DNA of 64,000 bases from Endobugula sp965225895 (lineage in GTDB: Bacteria > Pseudomonadota > Gammaproteobacteria > Pseudomonadales > Cellvibrionaceae): positions 372,001-436,000 of the forward strand of contig CBDDBR010000011.1 of assembly GCA_965225895.1 (NCBI GenBank), read 5' to 3'. The position numbers and the translations under genes were made by a program. This document shows, piece after piece, positions 8,745 through 18,200 of the stretch. Numbering within the stretch: position 1 is the first letter of the stretch; each line of letters begins with the position of its first letter. The notes under the pieces are model-generated. The model was not told the origin of the DNA and ran no database searches. It saw nothing but the letters and a program-made list of their open reading frames with translations.

Positions 8745-10280
8745 TTAATTAAAGGCTTCTAATAATTCATCTAATGCCGCTCGGCCGCGAGCCAGTTCGT
8801 TATTGAGCAATTTAAAGCAAACATCAATATGCTCTTTACAGTGGGCTTCTAGACCTTTGGTTCCATCAACCTTTTTAAAGGTAGAGGCAATATCGTCACT
8901 ATTATGTAATAGTTTTGATACGGTATAAATGGCAGCGCCAGCACTGGTGAGACGATACAAGTCCTCCGTTGCAAAGTCTTTAGTAATCGCATCTTTTAGC
9001 TTTTTAGAATCTCTTAACGAGCGTAAACGATATTTTAGGCGCGGGTTAGCAAGCTCAATTAAATCGTCTTCAAATTCGCTGACCTTTGCTTGGCTTAAAA
9101 AGCGTCGTAATGTTGAACGCAATTCTCGCCCTAGTTCTAGAGCGGTATCTAAATCCAGTTCTTTTGTCTCAGCTTCCATGAGAAATTCACCAATAGGATA
9201 AAGGTCTCGTACACTCACTAGGATGGGCCAACGTAAACATTTGCGTACTTTTTTTGGCATTAGCCACTCGGCAATGTTTCTAAAATACGTATTCACACGG
9301 TCATAAGCATCGGCGTCAGCAATAATCCCTGTACCGCTTGTGGTGGCAATGAGGTTAATGTTGATGAAGTGGTGCCATGTTGCATCAACTGCAATGCGAC
9401 CGACACAATCGTCAGTTTCATGGCCATCGTATGCGCCAATAGCACCAAAGCAACGAGGTTCACTAATAGGTTGCTTACTGTGCGTGCTAATCCCCCCGCC
9501 ATAGCTGACCGATAACGCCACTAATTGTGGTGATACTTCATTGCCTGCAGAATCATAAGGCCAAATAGAGGCATCAGATACGCTGGCAGGCACGATACAC
9601 TCACTTTCATGGGCATGATCAGGCAGTACCTCAATGATATTTTTTGTAGGGTGTTGTAATAATGCATGAGGTTCTGAACTGCTGGGAGTACCTGTGTATG
9701 CAGGGTATATTTTTTGTGGGATAGAATCGGATTGATCGTTAAAATCAAATACATTATTGGTGCCTGGTCCTGTGGTTGAGAGTCGCTGGTCTGAACTTGC
9801 CGATGGGCCATTCCAAAGGCGCATATCTTTTAGACGCTTAATATCACCACATAATGGTTTGCCTAGAAGGGAGTGATCACCTGTACCAAATACACCGCCA
9901 CCTGCATCCATAAAGTCTTCAATAACGCCAATCTCTGTACTATTTAATGTAGGGCCACTGGCGCCAAAAAGAAATAACACATCATAATCTGTAATGGATA
10001 ATGACGTTGATGTGAAGAAAAAATTAGAGTGATCAGCAGTACCACTGCGTTGGTGAAGTGCTGTTTCAACAATGGGTGTCATCCCATGAATAGTTGATGT
10101 TTTTAGCGTGTTAACAAAATCGGTTAATCCAAAGTCAGTCGTCGTAAAACCTAGGCCGTCGGTGACAACTAAGATTTTAGGGGTGCATTCCTTAAATATA
10201 CTAATAACACTAATATCAATAGGGAAGCGAACTTGAGCAGTTAAATCAGGTTTAATGATTTCAAAATTAGGTGTAGCCAT
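8745..10280 (-). CDS. Unknown protein with ThuA/class I amidotransferase-like domain
   Basis: A 511-residue protein without signal peptide or membrane segment; I do not recognise the family. Residues about 34-140 look like an alpha/beta Rossmann-type unit: strand PKILVVTDGLGF, then DYDVLFLFGASGP (99-110), helix, then DAGGGVFGTGDHSLLG (125-140). Placement of a glycine-rich turn and His after a strand resembles ThuA-like and glutamine-amidotransferase-like domains, but no Cys nucleophile is obvious. Residues about 170-310 are rich in Ser, Asp, His and Gly. The C-terminal 170 residues are helical and charged. The gene stands alone with its own 5' region, and its neighbours give no functional clue. 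Confidence 0.7.
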   Translation of the reverse strand: MATPNFEIIKPDLTAQVRFPIDISVISIFKECTPKILVVTDGLGFTTTDFGLTDFVNTLKTSTIHGMTPIVETALHQRSGTADHSNFFFTSTSLSITDYDVLFLFGASGPTLNSTEIGVIEDFMDAGGGVFGTGDHSLLGKPLCGDIKRLKDMRLWNGPSASSDQRLSTTGPGTNNVFDFNDQSDSIPQKIYPAYTGTPSSSEPHALLQHPTKNIIEVLPDHAHESECIVPASVSDASIWPYDSAGNEVSPQLVALSVSYGGGISTHSKQPISEPRCFGAIGAYDGHETDDCVGRIAVDATWHHFININLIATTSGTGIIADADAYDRVNTYFRNIAEWLMPKKVRKCLRWPILVSVRDLYPIGEFLMEAETKELDLDTALELGRELRSTLRRFLSQAKVSEFEDDLIELANPRLKYRLRSLRDSKKLKDAITKDFATEDLYRLTSAGAAIYTVSKLLHNSDDIASTFKKVDGTKGLEAHCKEHIDVCFKLLNNELARGRAALDELLEAFN

Positions 10281-10405
10281 AACATATTTCCTTATATTCC
10301 ATGTTAATTAAATAAGCCTTCTTCATGAAGACGGGCTAACAGTATCTATTTTTATTTACAAATGAAAAAAATAACCCGTCCCTGAGCGATGATTTTGGTG
10401 TCATT

Positions 10406-10466
10406 ACTGTATCAATGGGATCAATGTCATGACTTTTTTTAAGGACATTGAACGGTTTGATACAGT
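10406..10466. repeat. Nested imperfect hairpin
   Basis: Outer arms 10406-10415 and 10457-10466 are a perfect 10-bp inverted repeat (ACTGTATCAA). Inner arms 10421-10428 and 10444-10451 are a perfect 8-bp inverted repeat. They are separated by a symmetric 5+5 internal loop, and the apex loop contains a run of seven T. It lies 24 bases after the stop of the minus-strand 96-codon gene. It may be that gene's terminator, but the run of T expected after the stem on the minus strand is missing. Confidence 0.6.
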
Positions 10467-10489
10467 TTTATTATTTAGCATGTATGACT

Positions 10490-10780
10490 TTAATGAATAG
10501 TGATACCTAGTTTTTCAAAAACACATTCATAGTAAGGCTCGCTGAGTGTGACGGGATCAATAGTATGAAATGCTTCCTTTTGTGCACAGATAGTAGCTGC
10601 TTGAATACATGTATCTGCCTGGATCGCAAAGGCTGACCAAATGGGTTTGTCGGTGCAAAACGCTGCAATTTGATCGCTGTTTAAGCCTGTAGTGTGATCA
10701 TCTGCATATATGGCGTGTGAAAAAAGTAATACGCTGCTCGATACAATCACAGCGGATAGTGTGGCTAATAATGGCTGCAT
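10490..10780 (-). CDS. Small secreted Cys-containing protein, unknown
   Basis: A 96-residue protein with a clear Sec signal peptide: hydrophobic core at residues about 4-24, then a likely cleavage after AIYA. The mature part of about 69 residues holds four Cys (in AFCTDK, ADTCIQ, TICAQK and YECVFEK), suggesting two disulfides in the periplasm. Spacing resembles small helical four-Cys secreted proteins. No family recognised. It is divergent from the VWA gene and shares a 195-base upstream region with it. Confidence 0.65.
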   Translation of the reverse strand: MQPLLATLSAVIVSSSVLLFSHAIYADDHTTGLNSDQIAAFCTDKPIWSAFAIQADTCIQAATICAQKEAFHTIDPVTLSEPYYECVFEKLGITIH

Positions 10781-10975
10781 GGTAATGCCTCTCCAATAGT
10801 GTTAGGTTTTTAATGTGTTGCATTCGCCTGTTTTTATAGACAGATAACCCCCATAAAAGTTTTGTGAGGCGCGTTCCTCACTGTGTGTTGACCTTCGGTC
10901 ACTTATTGCGAATCCCTTAATTACTGCTATACCTAAAGAAGATAAGCCCTTTTTTATTTTTTAGGACTGTGGTTA

Positions 10976-13165
10976 ATGACAAGTCATATTCATACATATT
11001 CTCTCTGTTGCTTACACTTGTGCCTTTATATGCAAGGCGTTATAGCACGCTATACGTATATAGCTATTCGAGTCTTTTTGATTGCTGTTTTAAGCGCGAT
11101 AAGCTTGGAGAGTGTTGCGAATGACCCTGATGTGTCGCCATCTTCTGATGTACGTTTGGTCATTGATATTTCGGGGAGTATGAAAAAAAATGATCCTCAA
11201 AATCTACGTCGACCAGCGATTGATATGTTGGTTCAGTTATTACCAAAAGGCAGTAAAGCGGGTATTTGGACGTTTGGGCAATACGTTAATAAAGTAGCGC
11301 CTCACGATATGGTGTCTGCTAGTTGGGGTAAAAAAGCGCTTAAGGCTTCATCGCGTATTCAATCCAATGCGCAATTTACGAATATTGGCGAAGCGCTAGA
11401 GCAGGCCGCTTACGATGCACAACAAAGCAGTGAACGCTACCAACGTCATGTTATTTTACTCACCGATGGCATGGTAGATATTGACCGTGATCAACAACGT
11501 AATCAGCAAGAACGCCAGCGTATTCTCAAAGAAATATTACCGATGTATGCAGCAGCAGGTATTACTTTGCATACCATTGCGCTATCCGATAATGCCGATA
11601 ATAGCTTGCTGAATAAACTGGCATTAAAGACCGACGGTAAAGCTTCGATTGCTAAAACAGCTGACGAATTGATGAATGTATTTTTGCAGGTGTTTGATCA
11701 AGCGGTGCCGATGGAAGAAGCCATTTTTGATGGAAATAGCTTTGTTGTAGATTCGAGTATCGAAGAATTTACGGCATTGATTTTTCGACAGCCGAACGCG
11801 AAAGAAACAGAAATTATAGCGCCCGATGGTCAAACATATCACCGTCAATCAAAGGATCCATTATTAAATTGGCACCATACAGATCAGTACGACATGATTA
11901 CTTTTACACAACCTTTAGAAGGTGAATGGAAAGTATCTGCTGATTTAGAGCCGCAAAGCCGAGTTACAGTGGTGAGTGATTTAAGTATTACTGTAAAAAC
12001 CATGCCAACTAACATCGCACTGAATGAGCGTGTAGAAACCACGCTGGCACTCAAAGAAGAAAGCCAGACAATCACGCGATTAGAGTTTTTAGGCTTGCTG
12101 GATATTGATGTTGCCGTATCGGCGGATAACGGCAAAGAATGGCAGCAACGCTTATCGAAAAATCTCGTACCCGAAGATGGTTTGTATCCCGTATCGTTGG
12201 ATCAATTTGATCAAGAAGGGCAATACTCAATTACCTTTATTGTTGACGGCAAAAGTTTTAAGCGTCAATACACCCACCAGCTTTCTGTGCGTAAACCTTT
12301 TTTAGTTGATGTAGAGAAAAGGGCTGGCAATGGTAAAAGTCAGTTTATTGTAAAGGTCACTCCGCAGTCGAATGATATTAATGTTGTGCAAACCAATATT
12401 ATGGGGGTGTTAAAAGATCCTTCAGGTAATCAACAACAGCTTCCTTTTATTATCACGGAAGACGATGCATGGATGTTAATGGTGGCAACAGAAAAAAAGG
12501 GCGACTATTATCTATCAATTACAGTGCAGCCAAATAATGGTAATGCAGATATTGCTTTAGAAACCATACGTTTATCTCAAGCAAGCACAGGTGATGATTT
12601 TGTTGTTGCTGATCCTGTGGCCTCCACAGAGCCTGTTGCTGAAGCTGCTCCCGCCAAGCCTACACCCGTCGAAATACCAGAAGAGGAAGGCATAGATACG
12701 ATGTCGATGATTTTATACGGCATTATAGCGGTGGTGAATATTCTTATTATTATTGTCGGTTATATTATCTATCGTAAATTTTTTAAGAAAAAAGCTGACG
12801 ACGAAGTGAGCGAGGAGTCAGAAGAAACCGTTGCCGAAGAGAGTGATGATAATGGTTTTTCTGAACCTCCAATGGATGCCATGGCGGTGGAAGACCTCGA
12901 AGATGATGACGAACCTGTTGATATTGAAGAGCCTGAAGCGGGTGATGTGGAACCTGAAATGGATGATATATCCGACTCGGAAGAAGATACACAGCCACCC
13001 GAAGAAACGCCAGATTCAGAGGAAACACCCGAAGAAGAAATGGGGGAATTAGATTTAGATGATGACGATGATGTACCTGATTTCTCCTTAGATGATTTTT
13101 CTCCCGATAGCTTAGATGAAGAAGATTTGTCGGGTGATATAGATGGATCGGAGCAAGATAAATAA
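10976..13165 (+). CDS. Membrane-anchored VWA-domain protein (TIGR03503-like)
   Basis: A 729-residue protein with an N-terminal hydrophobic export segment (residues about 28-48). It is followed by a von Willebrand A domain with the MIDAS motif DISGSMKKND and LLTDGMVDID, so it probably binds a divalent metal and a protein ligand in the periplasm. The middle (about 260-530) is beta-rich and Ig-like. A single transmembrane helix (about 576-600, LYGIIAVVNILIIIVGYIIY) precedes a cytoplasmic tail of about 130 residues, extremely rich in Asp/Glu. The layout matches the conserved gammaproteobacterial family TIGR03503 of unknown function. Start chosen because AGGA lies about 10 bases upstream; Met19 (11030) is the alternative. 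Confidence 0.8.
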   Translation: MTSHIHTYSLCCLHLCLYMQGVIARYTYIAIRVFLIAVLSAISLESVANDPDVSPSSDVRLVIDISGSMKKNDPQNLRRPAIDMLVQLLPKGSKAGIWTFGQYVNKVAPHDMVSASWGKKALKASSRIQSNAQFTNIGEALEQAAYDAQQSSERYQRHVILLTDGMVDIDRDQQRNQQERQRILKEILPMYAAAGITLHTIALSDNADNSLLNKLALKTDGKASIAKTADELMNVFLQVFDQAVPMEEAIFDGNSFVVDSSIEEFTALIFRQPNAKETEIIAPDGQTYHRQSKDPLLNWHHTDQYDMITFTQPLEGEWKVSADLEPQSRVTVVSDLSITVKTMPTNIALNERVETTLALKEESQTITRLEFLGLLDIDVAVSADNGKEWQQRLSKNLVPEDGLYPVSLDQFDQEGQYSITFIVDGKSFKRQYTHQLSVRKPFLVDVEKRAGNGKSQFIVKVTPQSNDINVVQTNIMGVLKDPSGNQQQLPFIITEDDAWMLMVATEKKGDYYLSITVQPNNGNADIALETIRLSQASTGDDFVVADPVASTEPVAEAAPAKPTPVEIPEEEGIDTMSMILYGIIAVVNILIIIVGYIIYRKFFKKKADDEVSEESEETVAEESDDNGFSEPPMDAMAVEDLEDDDEPVDIEEPEAGDVEPEMDDISDSEEDTQPPEETPDSEETPEEEMGELDLDDDDDVPDFSLDDFSPDSLDEEDLSGDIDGSEQDK

Positions 13166-13258
13166 TATATCGCGTTATATTTTGCTGCGAATGCGAAGAA
13201 ATAAGGCAGCGCCTTATGGTAGACTAGGCTGCTTCATTCGCTGGCTTTTTGGTTGCTC

Positions 13259-15088
13259 ATGTTTCAGTTTTTTGAACGTTTAATTACACCGTTTCCCCCA
13301 GAAGAACCAACACAACCCCCTAAAAAATTGTTGCCTTTTTGTTGGCACTATACACGGGGAGTGGCGCCTTACTTATTTGCGATGGCGTTTTTAACGGGTC
13401 TGTTAGCTTTAATTGAAGTATCACTATTTGGCTTCTTAGGTAATTTGGTGGATTGGTTATCAAGCAAAGATCCCGATACTTTTTTAGAAACAGAATCGGC
13501 TACCTTGTGGACCATGAGCTTGGTGGTTTTGGTTGGCCTACCTGTGACAGTATTACTGCATTCATTAGTGATACACCAAACATTATTGGGTAATTACCCA
13601 ATGATTATTCGTTGGCAGGCACACCGCTACTTACTATCTCAGAGTGTTTCTTTTTATCAAAATGAATTTGCAGGTCGTTTAGCGACAAAAGTATTGCAAA
13701 CATCGTTGGCTGTTCGTGAATCGGTCATGAAAGTTTTAGACGTGTTACTGTTTGTGAGCGTCTACTTTGTGGGTATGTTGTTTCTTATTGGCGACACAGA
13801 TATTCGCTTGGTTATTCCCTTAATGATTTGGTTGCTGCTTTATATCGCAGTGATGACTTATTTTATTCCTCGCCTACGTGCCATTTCTGCGGTACAAGCC
13901 GATGCTCGCTCAACCATGACAGGGCGTATTGTGGATAGTTATACCAATATTAGTACGGTAAAACTGTTTGCCCACGACAAGCGCGAGCTGGCATATGCCA
14001 AAGACAGTATGCAAATTTTCTTAGATACCGTACACCCGCAAATGCGTTTAGTTACTCAGCTACAACTTGCCGTGTGGGGCTTAAACGCACTACTGTTTTT
14101 TAGTGTGTCGGCTTTGGCTATTTACCTATGGATGCACAATGCGGCAACAGCAGGCACGATTACGATTGCCATGAGTTTAATTTTACGTTTAAACGGTATG
14201 TCACAATGGATCATGTGGGAAGTTTCAGCACTGTTTGAAAACATTGGCACCGTTCAAGACGGTATGAATACACTGTCTTCTCCACCGCGGGTAACGGATC
14301 ATGAAAATGCTAAACCGCTGGTAGTCACACAGGGCGACATTCACTTTGACCATATTGGTTTTCACTATGGTAAAGGCGCAGGCGTGATTGATGATTTATC
14401 GTTACATATTCGCCCTGGTGAAAAAGTTGGCTTGGTTGGGCGTTCAGGCGCGGGTAAATCAACACTGATTAATTTACTGCTACGTTTTCACAATGTAGAA
14501 AAGGGTACTATCAGTATTGATGGACAAGAGATTAACCATCTTCAGCAAAGTAGCTTGCGCGCAGCGGTAGGGGTGGTGACGCAAGATACGTCACTGCTGC
14601 ACCGTACTATTCGAGAAAATATCGTTTATGGTAAGTTGAATGCAAGCGATGAGGAGCTCATCGCGGCTGCAGCTCAGGCACAAGCGCATGAATTTATTCA
14701 AGATCTTGTCGATAGCCATGGTAATACGGGCTATGACGCGCAAGTAGGTGAGCGTGGTGTTAAATTATCAGGTGGTCAGCGTCAACGTATTGCTATCGCT
14801 AGAGTGTTACTCAAAAATGCGCCTATTTTGGTGTTAGATGAAGCCACATCAGCCCTAGATTCAGAAGTTGAAGCTGCAATACAGCATAGTTTATATAAGC
14901 TCATGGAAGGAAAAACGGTGATTGCTATTGCCCATCGTCTATCCACAATTGCCGCAATGGATCGCTTAATTGTTATGGATGAAGGGCATATTGTTGAACA
15001 GGGCACCCATAACGAATTGATCGCATCAGGTGGTATTTATGCGCAATTATGGTCGCATCAATCGGGTGGCTGTTTAGGCGGCGATTAG
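13259..15088 (+). CDS. ABC exporter, fused permease and ATPase
   Basis: A 609-residue half-transporter of the MsbA/multidrug type. Residues 1-330 contain six predicted membrane helices; the rest is the nucleotide-binding domain with Walker A GRSGAGKST, signature LSGGQRQRIA, Walker B ILVLDEATSAL and the switch His in IAIAHRLSTIA. It would act as a homodimer in the inner membrane; the substrate is unknown (lipid, peptide or drug are all possible). An in-frame TTG at 13253 is possible, but the ATG at 13259 is preferred. It lies about 90 bases after the VWA gene and may be read from the same transcript. Confidence 0.9.
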   Translation: MFQFFERLITPFPPEEPTQPPKKLLPFCWHYTRGVAPYLFAMAFLTGLLALIEVSLFGFLGNLVDWLSSKDPDTFLETESATLWTMSLVVLVGLPVTVLLHSLVIHQTLLGNYPMIIRWQAHRYLLSQSVSFYQNEFAGRLATKVLQTSLAVRESVMKVLDVLLFVSVYFVGMLFLIGDTDIRLVIPLMIWLLLYIAVMTYFIPRLRAISAVQADARSTMTGRIVDSYTNISTVKLFAHDKRELAYAKDSMQIFLDTVHPQMRLVTQLQLAVWGLNALLFFSVSALAIYLWMHNAATAGTITIAMSLILRLNGMSQWIMWEVSALFENIGTVQDGMNTLSSPPRVTDHENAKPLVVTQGDIHFDHIGFHYGKGAGVIDDLSLHIRPGEKVGLVGRSGAGKSTLINLLLRFHNVEKGTISIDGQEINHLQQSSLRAAVGVVTQDTSLLHRTIRENIVYGKLNASDEELIAAAAQAQAHEFIQDLVDSHGNTGYDAQVGERGVKLSGGQRQRIAIARVLLKNAPILVLDEATSALDSEVEAAIQHSLYKLMEGKTVIAIAHRLSTIAAMDRLIVMDEGHIVEQGTHNELIASGGIYAQLWSHQSGGCLGGD

Positions 15089-15237
15089 TCAACACACCAA
15101 ACAGGTGATGGTATGGGTGGCAACCACCGAAGGCTTGCGCTACCATCGCCTATCGTTATATAACAGTGGAATAGTATTAGCTCTGCTGCTTCGTGTTTAT
15201 ATAGTTATTGTTAACAGCGTTTTTCTGGTTCTTATTC

Positions 15238-18200
15238 TTGTCTACCCAATCTACACATACTGCTTTATCCCATTATCATTCATTATTAGATGACGTGACC
15301 ACGCGGGATGCTTTTCGTTTGCGTCGTCAATATAGCGCGTTACGTAAGCAATTGTCGGCAGAGGTTGACCTTGAGCAGCACTCAGATTGGTTAGCATTAG
15401 CAAAAAACATTGATACCTCGCATGAGCGTGTACAAACACGTAGAACACGTTTACCTGTGGTGACATTTCCTGAAGCGCTGCCTATTAGTGAAAAGCATGA
15501 GCTGATTGCAGACACTATTGCTAAGCATCAAGTGGTTGTGTTGGCGGGTGAAACGGGCTCAGGTAAAACCACGCAATTACCCAAAATTTGTTTATCGATT
15601 GGCCGTGGTGTACGCGGCATGATAGGGCATACTCAGCCGCGGCGTATTGCAGCGCGCACGGTCGCTTCGCGTATTGCGGAAGAATTGCAAACACCGCTCG
15701 GTGAATCAGTGGGTTATCACGTTCGTTTTACCGATCAAGTCTCTGAAAATACCCATATTAAATTAATGACCGATGGGATTTTACTGGCCGAAATTCAGCA
15801 AGATCGTTTCTTGAGTCGCTACGATACCATTATTATTGATGAAGCCCATGAGCGCAGTTTAAATATTGATTTTTTACTCGGTTACCTCAAGCAGTTATTG
15901 CCTAAGCGTCCGGACCTTAAAGTGATTATTACTTCTGCGACCATTGATGTAGAAAAATTTTCGCGTCACTTTGACGACGCACCAGTGATTGAAGTGTCAG
16001 GGCGAACCTATCCTGTTGAGGTGTTGTATCGTCCGTTATTGGATGATCGTGACAATGATGAGAGTGATGAAAAAGGCGTAGACATGTATCGCTCTATGTT
16101 GGCAGCGATAGATGAAATTAGAAGTGCTGATACAGCGGGCGATATTTTAATTTTTTTTAGCGGTGAACGTGAGATTCGTGAAGCCGCATTAACTATTCGG
16201 CGTGCAAAAATTCCTCATACCGAAGTGTTGCCTTTGTATGCGCGCTTAACGGTAGCCGAACAGAATAAAATTTTTCAAGGCCACAAAGGTCAGCGCATTG
16301 TACTGTCGACTAACGTGGCAGAAACAGCATTAACCGTACCAGGTATTCGTTATGTGATTGATACTGGGCTGGCACGTGTGAGCCGTTATAGTTTTCGCAC
16401 AAAAGTACAACGCTTACCGATTGAACCTATTTCGCAAGCCAGCGCCAATCAACGTAAAGGACGCTGTGGTCGTGTTAGCGAAGGGGTGTGTATTCGTCTA
16501 TATAGCGAAGAAGATTTTGAGCAGCGACCAGAGTTTACCGATGCCGAAATACTACGCACTAATTTAGCGGCCGTGATTTTACAAATGGCGCAATTAAAAT
16601 TAGGTGATGTACGGCATTTTCCTTTTGTTGATCCACCTGATCATCGTCTTGTGAATGATGGGCAAAAATTATTAGAAGAATTGCAGGCTATTAATGCCCA
16701 AGGACATTTATTACCTTTAGGTAGAAAGCTAGCAACGTTACCTGTTGATCCTCGTATGGGGCGTATGTTGTTATCGGCCAGCGATAAAGGGTGCTTACAA
16801 GAAGTGGCGATTATTGTCAGTGCATTGTCGGTACAAGACCCAAGAGAGCGTCCTGCTAATAAGCAGCAAGCGGCAGATCAAGCACATCGCCAGTGGTGGG
16901 ATGACTCTTCAGACTTTATTGGCTTTGTGAATTTATGGCAGGCTTATGAAGAGCAGCGACAAGCCCTGTCGGGGAATCAATTACAAAAATGGTGTAAAAA
17001 ACACTATATTGCATTTATGCGTATGCGTGAATGGCGAGATATTCATACACAAATCTGCGTAGCAATGAAACGCATCAAGCTAACGCAAAATACCCAAGCA
17101 GCCAGTTATGATGCAATTCACTCGGCGCTATTGTCGGGCTTGTTGGGTTATATTGGTTTATTGTCAGAAGAAAAAGACACCGTAGGCGAATACTTAGGCA
17201 CACGTAATCGTCGTTTCTCTCTATTTCCTTCTTCATCACAATTTAAAAAGAAACCAAAATGGGTGGTGGCTGGGCAGTTACTCGAAACATCAAAACTGTA
17301 TGCACATAATATTGCCAAAATTGATCCTAAATGGGTGCTAGAGAATGCCAAACATTTAGTTAAACGTCAGTATTTTGAACCACATTACGCGGCAAAGTCG
17401 GGTCAAGTAATGGCTTTCGAAAAAGTCATGTTATATGGCATTGCTTTGGTTGAAAAACAGCGAGTGAGCTACGGTAGTATTGATTCTAAAAAGTCGCGTG
17501 AGCTTTTTATTCGTGGCGCTTTAGTCGAAGGTCAATACGGCGATCACGGTCAAATCAAACAGCGATTAGCGTCTAAAAAACCAGAGAATGATTTTTTTCT
17601 ACATCAGCGAGCCATGTTGGATTCTTTGCATGAGTTAGAGGCAAAATCTCGTCGTCGCGATATTGTGGTTGATGAAGAAATCTTATTTGCATTCTATGAT
17701 GCGCGCTTGCCAGAAGACATTGTTAATTTACAGGGTTTTGAACATTGGCGTAAGCGGGAAGAAAAGCAAAACCCAAGCTTGTTGTTTATTGAGCGAGCTA
17801 TGCTTATGCAGCACGATGCGCGCGATATTACAGAGGCGCAATTTCCTGATCATATGATGGTGAACGGTTTACGTTTAGGGTTAAGTTATCATTTTGAGCC
17901 AAACCATAAAGACGATGGTGTGACGCTCAATGTACCTGTGAGTGCGCTTCATTTAATCACAGAAGAACCATTAGAATGGTTGGTGCCTGGTCTGTTAAGA
18001 GAAAAGTGTATCGCTATGATCAAGGCGTTACCTAAGCAATGGCGTAAGCATTTTGTGCCTGTGCCAGCGGCCGTTGATAAAGCATTACCGTATTTGTCTT
18101 CAGGTGATTCATCGCTGGCGTTGGCATTATCGACACAATTGTTGAGACAAACCACGGTAAAAATTCCTGATGAGCTATGGGCAGATGTTAGTTTAGACAG

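Noticed and set aside
15105..15293. 62-codon frame upstream of hrpA
   Set aside because: Hydrophobic low-complexity product overlapping the hrpA N-terminus, with no ribosome-binding site; more likely leader sequence.
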